DNA of 64,000 nucleotides from Pilimelia columellifera (lineage in GTDB: Bacteria; Actinomycetota; Actinomycetes; Mycobacteriales; Micromonosporaceae): assembly GCF_039532605.1 (NCBI RefSeq), contig NZ_BAAARY010000005.1:355973-419972 (forward strand). The letters are read 5' to 3'. The translations under genes were made by a program, and so were the position numbers. Position 1 is the first letter of the stretch. Each line of letters opens with the position of its first letter. Below the pieces are notes generated by a model. It did not search any database. It worked only from the letters and a program-made list of their open reading frames with translations, and was not told where the DNA came from. Positions 10,023 through 19,051 of this stretch are shown piece after piece.

Positions 10023-10226
10023 TCAGAGCGGGCGGACGGACTCGGCCTGCGGGCCCTTGGGGCCCTTGCCGATCTCGAACTCAACCCGCTGGTTCTCCTC
10101 CAGTGACCGGTAGCCGCTGGCCTGAATCGCCGAGAAGTGGACGAAGACATCCGCTCCGCCCTCGTCGACCGTGATGAAGCCGTAACCCTTTTCGGCGTTG
10201 AACCACTTGACGGTTCCCTGTGCCAT
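10023..10226 (-). CDS. cspA: Cold-shock protein, CspA family
   Basis: A 67-aa single cold-shock (OB-fold) domain that binds single-stranded RNA and DNA as an RNA chaperone. RNP1 (KGYGFITV) and RNP2 (VFVHFSAI) are intact, as is the opening MAQGTVKWFNAEKG. ATG 10226 has AAGGAAGG 8-9 bases upstream on the minus strand. Much longer open frames run through it, but upstream codons show no homology. The unusually AT-rich 200 bases upstream, shared with the divergent alr promoter, probably hold a long cold-shock leader. Confidence 0.97.
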   Translation of the reverse strand: MAQGTVKWFNAEKGYGFITVDEGGADVFVHFSAIQASGYRSLEENQRVEFEIGKGPKGPQAESVRPL

Positions 10227-10424
10227 TGCTGGCGCCTTCCTTAGTGCGGACATAACTAGCGCAAGCAGGACACCAACCGCAAAACAGCACATGCATGCTG
10301 CAACGACATACATACCGCAAGCAGGCAATATAGGCCATAATGCGCCTACGCTACTTACAGGTCTGCGCCAATCAGCGCCCTGCGCGCCGAGTACAGCGTT
10401 GCAGGTTCCACGGGCCTCCGCCAG

Positions 10425-10430
10425 TAGTCT
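10425..10430 (+). promoter_or_regulatory. alr -10 box (leaderless start)
   Basis: TAGTCT lies exactly 7 bases before the alr ATG, with no Shine-Dalgarno between them. The spacing predicts transcription starting at the ATG. The 200 bases upstream are AT-rich for this genome and contain a repeated GCAAGCAGG (10261-10269 and 10317-10325). Confidence 0.55.
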
Positions 10431-10437
10431 GGTGGAC

Positions 10438-11556
10438 ATGTGGCAGGCGGAGACTCGTATCGACCTCAACGCGGTTCGTGGCAACGTCGCCCGCATGCGC
10501 GCCACCACCACCGCCGAGATCATGGCGGTCGTGAAGGGCGACGGATACGGGCACGGCGCAACGCGATCGGCGCTCGCCGCGCTCGCCGGCGGCGCCACCT
10601 GGCTGGGTGTGTGCTCCATTGACGAGGCTCTCGCGTTACGCGCCGACGGCATCACCGCACCGGTGCTCGCCTGGCTGCTGACCCCGGGCGCCGACTTCGA
10701 CGCGGCGGTGGCCAATGACATCGACGTATCGGTCAGCGACGTCGGGTTGCTCGCCGAGGCGCGCGACGCCGCCCGTCGGGCCGGTCGCCCGGTCCGGGCA
10801 CATCTCAAAGTAGACACTGGTCTCGCCCGTGGCGGCGCCACCGCCGCGCAGTGGCCGCAGCTCGTCGAGGCCGCTGCCAAGGCCCAGGCCGACGAGTCGG
10901 TCGAGGTCGTGGGCTGCTGGAGCCATTTCGTCCACGCCGACAGCCCCCGACACCGCACCACCGATGACCAGATCGACGCGTTCAGCGCCGCGCTCACGGT
11001 CGCCGAACGCGGTGGCGTCCGGCCCCGGTACCGGCATCTGGCGAACTCCGCCGCCACCCTTACCCGGCCGGACACCCACTTCGATCTCGTCCGTCCCGGG
11101 CTCGCCTGCTACGGTCTCTCGCCGATCGCCGGCGAGACCTTCGGGCTCACCCCGGCGATGACGGCCCGGGCACGGGTGGCGCTGGTCAAGCGGGTCCCCG
11201 CCGGCCAGGGCGTCTCATACGCGCACACCTACCACGCCACGCGGGAGACCACCCTGGCGCTGGTCCCGATCGGGTACGCCGACGGGGTGCCCCGGGCCGC
11301 CTCGAACGTAGGACCGGTGCAGCTCGGCGGCGTCCGGCGGCGGATCTCGGGCCGGGTCTGCATGGACCAGTTCATCATCGACTGTGGCGACGATCCGGTC
11401 GCTGCTGGAGACGTGGTCACCCTGTTCGGCTCCGGCGCCGACGGCGCGCCCACCGCCGACGACTGGGCGGCCGCCATCGACACCATCAACTACGAGATCG
11501 TCACCCGGTTCGGCAGCCTCCGGGCGCCGCTCGTCTTCGACGAGCTGCTGCCATGA
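10438..11556 (+). CDS. alr: Alanine racemase
   Basis: PLP enzyme making D-alanine for peptidoglycan. Lys33 in VVKGDGYGHG binds PLP, and the opposite catalytic Tyr is in GQGVSYAHTYHA (about residue 261). GRVCMDQFI near the C-terminus is conserved. ATG 10438 gives 372 aa and a normal N-terminus (MWQAETRIDL); the frame stays open 80 codons further upstream, but that part overlaps the promoter and has no homology. The stop overlaps the hydrolase start as ATGA. It heads the operon alr-hydrolase-tsaE-udg. Confidence 0.96.
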   Translation: MWQAETRIDLNAVRGNVARMRATTTAEIMAVVKGDGYGHGATRSALAALAGGATWLGVCSIDEALALRADGITAPVLAWLLTPGADFDAAVANDIDVSVSDVGLLAEARDAARRAGRPVRAHLKVDTGLARGGATAAQWPQLVEAAAKAQADESVEVVGCWSHFVHADSPRHRTTDDQIDAFSAALTVAERGGVRPRYRHLANSAATLTRPDTHFDLVRPGLACYGLSPIAGETFGLTPAMTARARVALVKRVPAGQGVSYAHTYHATRETTLALVPIGYADGVPRAASNVGPVQLGGVRRRISGRVCMDQFIIDCGDDPVAAGDVVTLFGSGADGAPTADDWAAAIDTINYEIVTRFGSLRAPLVFDELLP

Positions 11557-12674
11557 GAGTCTCCCGCCGCGCCGGGCTGGTGGGCGCCGCCATCGGCGTC
11601 GCCGCCGCCGCGCTGACCGCCGGGGTCGCCGCCCAGCGCAGGTTCGTCCGGCGGACCAGGGGCGCCGCCGACCCGTACGCCGACGAGCCGTTCGGCCGGC
11701 TCGCCTCCGACGACGTGCTCATCGTCACGGTCGCCGACGGCACCGACCTGTACGTCGAGATCATCGACCCGACCGACGGCGTCGAGCTGGACGCGACGTT
11801 CGCCGCCACCGGCCCGCCCGAGCTTGAGCCGACCATCGTCTTCGTCCACGGGTTCTGCCTGGACATGGGCACCTTCCACTTCCAGCGCAAGGAGCTGACC
11901 CGCCGCGGCGACTACCGGATGGTCTTCTACGATCAGCCCGGCCACGGTCGTTCCGGAAAAATGGAGTCCGGCGAGTACGACCTGGCCGCGCTCGGCGAGG
12001 CGCTGCACGAGGTGCTAGCCACCACCGCTCCCGAAGGCCCGGTGGTCCTCGTCGGACACTCGATGGGCGGGATGACGATCATGGCGTGCGCGGAGAGCTA
12101 CCCCGGACTGTTCGCCGACCGGGTCGCCGGAGTCGTCCTCATGTCGACCTCCGGCAGCATCTTCGGCGAGGCCAAGAAGGGCCCGCCAGCGCTCATCGCC
12201 CGGTTCGCCACCCCACTGCTGCCCCTGGTCAACAGCGCCGCCCGGCTGACCGGATCCGTGATCGACCAGGCCCGGCTGGCCGCCGCCGACCTCGCCTTCG
12301 TCCTCACCCGCAAGTACGGGTTCGGCGCCCGGCGGCCCAGCCCGGCGCTGGTGTCATATGTGGAGCGGATGAACGCACGCACCACCGCCGAGACGATCGC
12401 CCGGTACCTGGGCACCCTGGCCACCCACGCCCGATACCCGGCGCTGGCGGCGCTGCGCCGCGTTCCGGTTCTGGTCATCGTCGGCGACAAGGACTACATC
12501 ACCCCGCCCGAGCACTCCGAGGAGATCGTGCGCCACCTGCCCGACGCCGAGTTGCTGACCGTCGCCGACGCCGGCCACGTCGTCATGCTCGAACACGCCG
12601 ACCAGGTCAATGCCGCCCTGCTCGCCTTCCTGGACCGGATCGGCGTCGACGACCGCTCGGAGGGACGCCAGTGA
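11553..12674 (+). CDS. Alpha/beta-hydrolase, membrane-anchored
   Basis: Serine hydrolase of unknown substrate. It begins with a basic segment and one hydrophobic helix (about residues 9-27), then a linker and an alpha/beta-hydrolase domain. The nucleophile elbow GHSMGG is near 168-173, the acid in VGDKDYITPP and the His in DAGHVVMLEH. A cap insertion lies between. Overlaps of 4 bases on both sides tie it to alr and tsaE, a conserved actinobacterial order that hints at a cell-envelope esterase or lipase role. The specific reaction cannot be read from sequence. Confidence 0.88.
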   Translation: MRVSRRAGLVGAAIGVAAAALTAGVAAQRRFVRRTRGAADPYADEPFGRLASDDVLIVTVADGTDLYVEIIDPTDGVELDATFAATGPPELEPTIVFVHGFCLDMGTFHFQRKELTRRGDYRMVFYDQPGHGRSGKMESGEYDLAALGEALHEVLATTAPEGPVVLVGHSMGGMTIMACAESYPGLFADRVAGVVLMSTSGSIFGEAKKGPPALIARFATPLLPLVNSAARLTGSVIDQARLAAADLAFVLTRKYGFGARRPSPALVSYVERMNARTTAETIARYLGTLATHARYPALAALRRVPVLVIVGDKDYITPPEHSEEIVRHLPDAELLTVADAGHVVMLEHADQVNAALLAFLDRIGVDDRSEGRQ

Positions 12675-13144
12675 CCGTCCTCTGCGACACCGTCGCGCAG
12701 ACCCAGGCTCTGGGCGGTCAGATCGCCCGGCTGCTGCGCGCCGGCGACCTGCTGCTGCTGTCCGGCCCGCTGGGCGCCGGAAAGACCGCGCTCGCCCAGG
12801 GCCTGGCCGCCGGGCTCGGGGTCGCCGGACCGGTCACCTCGCCGACGTTCGTCATCGCCCGAGCGCACCGGCCCGACCCGTCAGCCGGGGGCCGGTTGCC
12901 GATGGTCCACGTCGACGCCTACCGCCTCGGCGGCGTCGACGACCCGCTCGGCCAGATCGACGAGCTGGACCTCGACGCCTCCGTCGATGAGGCGGTCACC
13001 GTCGTCGAGTGGGGCGACGGCATGGTCGAACGCCTGGCCGACGCGCACCTGAGGGTCACGATCGAACGCCGGGACGACGACACCCGCGCGGTGACACTCC
13101 ACCCGCACGGCGGCGACTGGGCCCAGCGGCTGGAGCGCCTGTGA
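12671..13144 (+). CDS. tsaE: tRNA t6A ATPase TsaE
   Basis: P-loop ATPase of the TsaBDE complex that makes N6-threonylcarbamoyladenosine on ANN-decoding tRNAs. The Walker A motif GPLGAGKT is at residues 32-39, followed by the TSPTFVI switch and the HVDAYRLGG Walker-B region. The 157-aa length is usual. The GTG start overlaps the hydrolase stop (GTGA); the frame is open far upstream, but only this start gives family-like length. tsaB and tsaD lie 3.7 kb downstream beyond a proS/aminotransferase insertion. Confidence 0.94.
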   Translation: MTVLCDTVAQTQALGGQIARLLRAGDLLLLSGPLGAGKTALAQGLAAGLGVAGPVTSPTFVIARAHRPDPSAGGRLPMVHVDAYRLGGVDDPLGQIDELDLDASVDEAVTVVEWGDGMVERLADAHLRVTIERRDDDTRAVTLHPHGGDWAQRLERL

Positions 13145-13875
13145 ACCTCGACCTGCTCGGCCGACTGCCCGTCGACTGGCGCGCCGCGATCAGCCCGCTG
13201 CTGGACCCTGACGACACCGCGGAGCTGGCGGCGTTCGTCGCCACCGAGTACGCCGGCCAGACGATCTACCCGCCGCTGCCGAACCTGTTCGAGGCGTACC
13301 GGCTGTGCCCGTGGGAGTCCTGCCGGGTGGTCATCCTCGGCCAGGACCCCTACCACGGGGCCGGGCAGGCGCACGGCCTCAGCTTCAGCGTCCCGCCGGG
13401 GGTGCGGGTGCCGCCGTCGCTGCGCAACGTCTTCAAGGAGCTGGCCGAGGACCTCGGCGTCGGCCCGGCCGCCCCGGAGCGGTCCGGGGCGCTGCCGGGA
13501 ATGCCGCACCCGCCGTCCCGGCTGCCCCCTAACTCCAGCGGCGATCTGTCCGGCTGGGCCGCCCAGGGCGTTCTGCTGCTCAACGCGGTGCTCACCGTCC
13601 GGGCCGGCGAGGCCGGGTCGCACGCCGGGCACGGCTGGGAGGCGTTCACCGACGCCACCATCCGTGCCCTGAACGAACGGGACCGGCGGATCGTCTTCCT
13701 GCTCTGGGGCGGCTACGCCCGTCGTAAGGCCGCCCTGGTCACCAACCCCGCGCATGTCGTGCTGGAGGCCGGCCACCCGAGCCCGCTCAACCAACGCGGG
13801 TTCGGCGGCAGCCGGCCGTTCAGCGCCGCGAACAAGGCGCTCGCCGACGCCGGACTACCGACGATCGACTGGTGA
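13141..13875 (+). CDS. ung: Uracil-DNA glycosylase, family 1
   Basis: Removes uracil from DNA to start base-excision repair. The catalytic water-activating loop GQDPYHG (Asp69) and the leucine-intercalation loop HPSPLNQRGF (about 212-221) are intact. GTG 13141 overlaps the tsaE stop and gives 244 aa, about 15-20 more than E. coli Ung. The excess is a Pro-rich insertion (about residues 112-135, including GMPHPPSRLPP) before the conserved WAAQGVLLLN strand. The 3' end overlaps the end of proS on the opposite strand by 21 bases. Confidence 0.95.
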   Translation: MNLDLLGRLPVDWRAAISPLLDPDDTAELAAFVATEYAGQTIYPPLPNLFEAYRLCPWESCRVVILGQDPYHGAGQAHGLSFSVPPGVRVPPSLRNVFKELAEDLGVGPAAPERSGALPGMPHPPSRLPPNSSGDLSGWAAQGVLLLNAVLTVRAGEAGSHAGHGWEAFTDATIRALNERDRRIVFLLWGGYARRKAALVTNPAHVVLEAGHPSPLNQRGFGGSRPFSAANKALADAGLPTIDW

Positions 13876-15579
13876 GCTGAGCGCCGCCAGCGCTGTCTCG
13901 ACGGCTTTGACGGCGTCGTCCGGGCGGATCCGGTCGGTGTGCCCGGTGGCGCGGACGGTCAGCTCGACCACCCCGTCGGCCAGCCCGCGCCGGCCGACGG
14001 TGACCCGCAGCGGGATGCCGACCAGCTCCACGTCCCGGAACTTCACCCCGGCCCGCTCGGCCCGGTCGTCGAGGATCACCTCGTGGCCAGCGGCGGTCAG
14101 CGCGGCGTAGAGCTGCTCGGACACCGCGGTGACCTCGTCGTCGTCGGCCTGCGCGGCCACGACCGCCACCTGGTACGGGGCCACCGCCACCGGCCAGACG
14201 ATGCCGCTGTCGTCGTGGTGTGTCTCCACGATCGCGGCGAGCGCCCGCTCCACCCCGATGCCGTAGCTGCCCATGATGACCTTGGTCGGGGCGCCGTCGG
14301 GTGCGAGCACGGTGACGCCCAGCGCCTTGGTGTAGCGGTCGCCGAGCTTGAAGATGTGCCCGACCTCGATGGCCCGCTGCGTCGCCAGCGGCTGGCCGCA
14401 GGCGACGCACGGCTCCCCGGCGGCGACCTCGCGCAGTTCCACCCACCGCCCGACGGTGATGTCGCGGGCGATGTCGACGCCGCGCAGGTGCACGCCGTCG
14501 ACGTTCGCCCCGGTGAACATGTCCCGCCGACCGCGCAGGGCGGCGTCGGCCAGCACTGGCAGGCCGGTGACGCCGACCGCGCCGAGGCTGCCCGGTGAGG
14601 CCCCCAACGCCGCCCGGATCTCGTCGGCGTGCGCGGGCCGGATCACGGCCGCGCCGGTGGCATCGGCGAGCTTCTGTTCGTTGAGCTGGTGGTCGCCGCG
14701 CAGCAGGACCAAGGTCAGCTCGTCATCGAGGAGGTACACCAGCGTCTTGATCTGCCGGTCGGCGGCGGCGCCGTGCCCGGCGGCCAACTCCTCGATGGTG
14801 CGGGCGTCCGGGGTGTCGAACCGCTGCGGCGACGCGGGGGGTTCGGCGTCGTCCACCGCCGGCAGCGCGGCGACGGCTTTCTCCACATTGGCCGCGTATC
14901 CGCAGCCGGGGCAGTGGACGACGGTGTCCTCGCCGACCGGCGACGGGCACATGAACTCGGTCGAGGCCGAGCCACCCATGGCGCCGGTGGACGCCTCAAC
15001 GGCGATCGCGGGAATTCCCAGCCGGGCGAAGATCCGCGCGTACGCGTCACGGTGCAGCGCGAACGAGTGGTCCAGCCCGTCGGCGTCGAGGTCGAAGCTG
15101 TAGGAGTCCTTCATGGTGAATTCGCGGACCCGCATCAGGCCGGCCTTCGGGCGCGGCTCGTCGCGGTACTTGAGCTGGAACTGGTACCAGATCTGCGGCA
15201 GCTCCCGGTAGGACGACAACTCGGCGGCCAGCGTCGTGAAGATCTCCTCATGGGTCATCCCGAGGGCCAGGTCGGCGTCCTTGCGGTCGCGTAGGCGGAA
15301 CATCTCCTCGCCCATCGACTCCCAGCGGCCGGTCTTTCGCCAGATCCCGGCTGGGTGCATCGTGGGCAGCAGGAACTCCTGCGCGCCGATCCGGTCCAGC
15401 TCGTCGCGGATGATGCCGATGACCTTCGCGCGGACCCGCGTCCCCATCGGCAGCAGGCTGTAGTGCCCGGCCATGAGCTGTCGGATGAAACCGGCCCGCA
15501 GGAGCAGCCGGTGGCTCGGCGCGCCGGCCTCGGCCGGATCGTCCCGCAAGGTGGGCACGTGCATCCGGGACCAGCGCAT
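13855..15579 (-). CDS. proS: Prolyl-tRNA synthetase (bacterial, with editing domain)
   Basis: Class II synthetase charging tRNA-Pro. It has the N-terminal catalytic core with motif 2 region (YRDEPRPKAGLMRVREFTMKD), a YbaK-like INS editing domain inserted in the core (about 225-400), motif 3 (GSYGIGVERALAAI) and a C-terminal anticodon-binding domain. ATG 15579 gives 574 aa and the usual MRWSRMHVPTLRDDP start; 21 further upstream codons were rejected. It converges with udg and overlaps it by 21 bases. Its place inside the t6A gene group is unusual. Confidence 0.96.
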   Translation of the reverse strand: MRWSRMHVPTLRDDPAEAGAPSHRLLLRAGFIRQLMAGHYSLLPMGTRVRAKVIGIIRDELDRIGAQEFLLPTMHPAGIWRKTGRWESMGEEMFRLRDRKDADLALGMTHEEIFTTLAAELSSYRELPQIWYQFQLKYRDEPRPKAGLMRVREFTMKDSYSFDLDADGLDHSFALHRDAYARIFARLGIPAIAVEASTGAMGGSASTEFMCPSPVGEDTVVHCPGCGYAANVEKAVAALPAVDDAEPPASPQRFDTPDARTIEELAAGHGAAADRQIKTLVYLLDDELTLVLLRGDHQLNEQKLADATGAAVIRPAHADEIRAALGASPGSLGAVGVTGLPVLADAALRGRRDMFTGANVDGVHLRGVDIARDITVGRWVELREVAAGEPCVACGQPLATQRAIEVGHIFKLGDRYTKALGVTVLAPDGAPTKVIMGSYGIGVERALAAIVETHHDDSGIVWPVAVAPYQVAVVAAQADDDEVTAVSEQLYAALTAAGHEVILDDRAERAGVKFRDVELVGIPLRVTVGRRGLADGVVELTVRATGHTDRIRPDDAVKAVETALAALSSPVDRR

Positions 15580-15635
15580 TGGCTCTCCACATCGGCTCGT
15601 ACGGGCGGGTCGCCCGATGGTACGGGCGCCGCGCC

Positions 15636-16757
15636 TCAGCACAGCCAGCGCGTCCAGACGTTCAGGGCCAGGTCGGTATCACGGCGGCCCACCCCGATCC
15701 GGAACCGGTCAGTCGGCGTCGTGGTCAGCTCGGAGCTGAACACGCTGGCCGGCAGCAGCAGCACCCCGGTCTGCTCGACCAGGTTCGCGCACATCGCCTC
15801 CACGCCGTCCTCGCCCAGGTAACGCGGGAACGCCACGCAGCCGCCCTCGGGCGGCGTCCACTCGAACAGGCCGGCAAAGTGGGCCACGAAGTCATCCACC
15901 AGGGCGATGTTGTCGGTCACCAGCGCGCGGTTGCGGGCCAGGATGGCGTCGCGGGCCCGCAGGGCGATCAGCGCCAGCACCTCGCTGGGGGCTGCGTTGC
16001 AGATCGACCAGTAGTGCTTGGCCCGTTCCAGCCGGTCCAGCACGGCCCGGTCCCGGCAGGCGATCCAGCCGACCCGCAGCCCCGGCAGTCCGTACGCCTT
16101 GGACATGACATTGAGCGAGAGCGCCCGTTCGGACAGGTCGGCGGCCTGGGGCAGCGACGGCCGGTCCCGTTCCAGCCCCCGGTAGACCTCGTCGCTGAAC
16201 AGGCGGATGCCGCGCTCGTCACACAGCGACACCAGCTCCCGCCAGGTCGCCTCGTCCGGGACCGCGCCGGTGGGGTTGTTCGGGAAGTTCACCGACACCA
16301 GCCGGGTGTTCGGCCGCAGAACCGCGCGCAGCTCGTCCAGGTCCAGTCGCCAGCGGTCGTCGGGTCGTAACGCGACCCCGGTGACGTCGCAGATCGACAG
16401 CGGCACGGTTTCGGCTGACTGGTAGTTCGGGGTGATCACCACGGCGTGGTCGCCGGGTTCCAGCAGCGCCTGCATGGCCAGGTGCAGACCCTCCTGGGCG
16501 CCGGCGAAGCACAGCACGTCGGCGGCGTCCACGCGCCGGTAGGTGGCGGCGATCGCCTCCCGTAACTCCGGCAGCCCGTACGTCTGGGCATAGCCGAGGG
16601 TCAGGCTCTGCCAGCGCTCGCGCCCGTCGTCGTCGGCCAGCTCCAGCAGCTCGGCGACGGTCATCGTCTGGGCGTCCGAGGCGGTCAGGTGGTGGCGGGC
16701 GGTGAACTCCCAGCGGGAGAAGAAGGTCTCCAGGCGGAAGTCGGGCAGGGTGGGCAT
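15636..16757 (-). CDS. Class I/II PLP-dependent aminotransferase
   Basis: Fold-type I aminotransferase of 373 aa. It has the NNPTG substrate-binding motif (160-164), SDEVYRGL (188-195) and the PLP-lysine motif SKAYGLPGLR (Lys220). The substrate is not evident. Similar proteins in actinobacteria are annotated only as aminotransferase, and some resemble capreomycidine synthases, so the name should not be narrowed. It lies 56 bases upstream of proS on the same strand and may be co-transcribed with it. It is divergent from tsaB across a 92-base GC-rich spacer. Confidence 0.85.
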   Translation of the reverse strand: MPTLPDFRLETFFSRWEFTARHHLTASDAQTMTVAELLELADDDGRERWQSLTLGYAQTYGLPELREAIAATYRRVDAADVLCFAGAQEGLHLAMQALLEPGDHAVVITPNYQSAETVPLSICDVTGVALRPDDRWRLDLDELRAVLRPNTRLVSVNFPNNPTGAVPDEATWRELVSLCDERGIRLFSDEVYRGLERDRPSLPQAADLSERALSLNVMSKAYGLPGLRVGWIACRDRAVLDRLERAKHYWSICNAAPSEVLALIALRARDAILARNRALVTDNIALVDDFVAHFAGLFEWTPPEGGCVAFPRYLGEDGVEAMCANLVEQTGVLLLPASVFSSELTTTPTDRFRIGVGRRDTDLALNVWTRWLC

Positions 16758-16835
16758 CGGTCGACCGTACCGCCCGCGGCCGCCGCGGCCGGCTGCCGCC
16801 GCGGCGCGGGCTGCGGAGTCGGACCGGGCGCCGGA

Positions 16836-16841
16836 TAAGCT
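16836..16841 (+). promoter_or_regulatory. tsaB -10 box (leaderless start)
   Basis: TAAGCT lies 8 bases before the tsaB GTG, with no Shine-Dalgarno, consistent with a leaderless mRNA for the tsaB-rimI-tsaD operon. Confidence 0.45.
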
Positions 16842-16849
16842 GGCTCACC

Positions 16850-17524
16850 GTGCTGGCCCTCGTCGTCGACTCGTCCACCCCCGCGGTCACCGCCGGGCTC
16901 GTCCGGCTCGGCCCCGACGGGCTCGACGTTCTCGCTCAGCGGGTCACCGTCGACGCCCGCGCGCACGGTGAGCTGCTCACGCCCCAGCTGGCTGCCGTCC
17001 TGGCCGAAAGCGGCGTGCGAGCCGCCGAACTGGACGCCGTCGTCGCCGGGCTTGGCCCGGGGCCGTTCACCAGCCTGCGAGTCGGTCTGGTAACCGCCGC
17101 GACCATGGGTCAGGCCCTGGACGCTCCCACCTACGGGGTGTGCTCGCTGGACGCGCTGGCACATGCTGCCGACGACGGCCGGCCGCTGCTCGTGGCCACC
17201 GACGCCCGCCGCCGCGAGGTGTATTGGGCCCTGTACGAGCACGGACGGCCGGTCACCGCTCCGGCCGTGACGGCGCCGGCGGTGGCCGCTGACGCCGCCC
17301 GCTTACGGGGCGCCGCCTTCGCCGTCGGGGAGGGCGCGCACCGCTACGCCGACGTGCTCGACCTGCCGGTCCGGGACCAGCCGCTGTACCCGCCGGTGGC
17401 GTCGTTGGCGGCGCTGGTCGCCGACCGCATCCGCGCCGGCGCCCCCCGAGAGACGCTGACTCCGCTGTACCTGCGCCGCCCGGACGCCGTCGCCGCCGCC
17501 GACCGCAAGTCGGTGCTCCAGTGA
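16850..17524 (+). CDS. tsaB: tRNA t6A scaffold protein TsaB
   Basis: ASKHA-fold paralogue of TsaD that forms the TsaBD heterodimer and recruits TsaE for t6A synthesis. The N-terminal LALVVDSSTPAVTAGL and the GLGPGPFTSLRVGL motif are diagnostic. At 224 aa it is normal. The GTG start follows a -10-like TAAGCT. Its stop overlaps the rimI start as GTGA. It is first in the operon tsaB-rimI-tsaD-small ORF. Confidence 0.93.
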   Translation: MLALVVDSSTPAVTAGLVRLGPDGLDVLAQRVTVDARAHGELLTPQLAAVLAESGVRAAELDAVVAGLGPGPFTSLRVGLVTAATMGQALDAPTYGVCSLDALAHAADDGRPLLVATDARRREVYWALYEHGRPVTAPAVTAPAVAADAARLRGAAFAVGEGAHRYADVLDLPVRDQPLYPPVASLAALVADRIRAGAPRETLTPLYLRRPDAVAAADRKSVLQ

Positions 17525-17973
17525 GGCTGGCCCCGTTCCGGTGGTGGCACATCGCGCAGGTGCTGCCGATCGAGGCGGACCTGTTCGGCGCCGAGCAGTG
17601 GTCGGCTGGCATGTTCTGGAACGAGTTGGCCGCCGGGCGCCGTTACCTGGTGGCCCTCGACGGCTCCGGCACCGTCGCCGGCTACGCGGGCCTGGCGTTC
17701 GCCGGACCGGACGAGGCATGGGTACAGAACCTCGCCGTCCGCCGGGACGCCCAGCGCCAGGGCATCGGGCGCGTCCTGCTGGAGGCGCTGCTGGCGGACG
17801 CCCGCCAGCGCGGGGCCCGGCAGGTGCTGTTGGAGGTCGCCGCCGACAACGGCCCAGCGCAGAGGCTCTACGACGCCTACGGGTTCGGCGCCGTCGGCGT
17901 CCGTCGCGGCTACTACCAACCCAGCAACACCGACGCGTTGATCATGCGGATGGAGGTGGACCGTGCCGGATGA
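17521..17973 (+). CDS. rimI: Ribosomal-protein-alanine N-acetyltransferase RimI
   Basis: GNAT acetyltransferase, 150 aa, that N-terminally acetylates S18 in E. coli and has broader protein targets in actinobacteria. The acetyl-CoA motif A reads LAVRRDAQRQGIGRVLLEALL, followed by the β-strand LEVAADN and the RLYDAYGFGAVGVRRGYY region typical of RimI. The GTG start overlaps tsaB by 4 bases, and the end overlaps tsaD by 11 bases. The tsaB-rimI-tsaD order is strongly conserved. Confidence 0.92.
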   Translation: MRLAPFRWWHIAQVLPIEADLFGAEQWSAGMFWNELAAGRRYLVALDGSGTVAGYAGLAFAGPDEAWVQNLAVRRDAQRQGIGRVLLEALLADARQRGARQVLLEVAADNGPAQRLYDAYGFGAVGVRRGYYQPSNTDALIMRMEVDRAG

Positions 17974-19051
17974 GCCGTTGGTGCTCGGCATCGAGACGTC
18001 CTGTGACGAGACCGGCATCGGCATCGTCCGCGGGCACACCCTGCTGGCGGACGCGCTGGCGTCCAGCGTCGACCAGCACGCCCGGTTCGGCGGGGTGGTG
18101 CCCGAGGTGGCGAGCCGGGCGCACCTGGAGGCGATGCTGCCGACGATGCGTCGGGCGCTCGACGAGGCCGGCGTCACCCTGGCCGACATCGACGCGATCG
18201 CCGTCACCGCCGGGCCCGGTTTGGCCGGCGCTCTGCTCGTCGGCGTCGCCGCCGCCAAGGGCTACGCGCTGGCCGCCGACAAGCCGATCTACGGGGTGAA
18301 CCACCTGGCCGCGCACGTGGCCGTCGACACCCTCGAACACGGCCCGCTGCCGGCTTCGGCGGTCGGGCTGCTGGTCTCCGGCGGCCACTCGTCCCTGCTG
18401 CTGGTGGACGACCTGGCCCGGGGCGTCACCCCGCTCGGCGCCACCATTGACGACGCCGCCGGCGAAGCGTTCGACAAGGTCGCCCGGCTGCTCGGTCTGC
18501 CGTTCCCCGGCGGCCCGCACATCGACCGGTCGGCCCGCGACGGCCGGTCGACCATCGTGTTCCCGCGCGGACTCACCGCCCCCAAGGACCTGGCCGAGCA
18601 CCGGTTCGACTTCTCCTTCTCCGGCCTCAAGACCGCGGTGGCCCGCTGGGTGGAAGCCAGGCAGCGGGCCGGCGAGCCGGTCCCGGTAGCCGAGGTCGCC
18701 GCGTCGTTCCAGGAGGCCGTCGTCGACGTGCTCACCGCCAAGGCCGTCGACGCCTGCCGCGAGCACGGCGTCGACACCCTTGTCATCGGCGGCGGGGTGG
18801 CGGCGAACTCGCGGCTGCGGGCGCTCGCGCAGGAGCGCTGCGCCAAACACGGCATCACCGTGCGCACGCCCCGGCCGAAGCTGTGCACCGACAACGGGGC
18901 GATGGTCGCGGCTCTGGGCTCGCATCTGGTCGCCGCCGGGGTGGCCCCGAGCCGGCTGGACCTGGCGACCGACTCAGCGATGCTGCTGACGACCGTCTCG
19001 CTGGCCGGGGACCAGCCGACCGGGGACCGGACCGCCGAGGCGCGGGCGTGA
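17963..19051 (+). CDS. tsaD: tRNA t6A transferase TsaD
   Basis: Iron-binding ASKHA protein that transfers the threonylcarbamoyl group to A37 of tRNA. The opening LGIETSCDETGIGIV, the metal HLAAH (about 114-118), SGGHSSLLL and the GGGVAANSRLR motif are intact. The 362-aa length is slightly longer than usual because of an acidic tail. The GTG start lies 11 bases inside rimI. The downstream small gene overlaps its stop by 4 bases. Confidence 0.96.
   Translation: MPDEPLVLGIETSCDETGIGIVRGHTLLADALASSVDQHARFGGVVPEVASRAHLEAMLPTMRRALDEAGVTLADIDAIAVTAGPGLAGALLVGVAAAKGYALAADKPIYGVNHLAAHVAVDTLEHGPLPASAVGLLVSGGHSSLLLVDDLARGVTPLGATIDDAAGEAFDKVARLLGLPFPGGPHIDRSARDGRSTIVFPRGLTAPKDLAEHRFDFSFSGLKTAVARWVEARQRAGEPVPVAEVAASFQEAVVDVLTAKAVDACREHGVDTLVIGGGVAANSRLRALAQERCAKHGITVRTPRPKLCTDNGAMVAALGSHLVAAGVAPSRLDLATDSAMLLTTVSLAGDQPTGDRTAEARA

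Noticed and set aside
10227..11075. Long N-terminal extension of the cold-shock protein
   Set aside because: The open frame runs antisense through alr; only the last 67 codons are a cold-shock domain with their own ribosome site.
16758..16849. GC-rich palindromes between the aminotransferase and tsaB
   Set aside because: Runs of CCGCGG/CCGCCG give many weak pairings; none forms a clean stem beyond expectation for this base composition.
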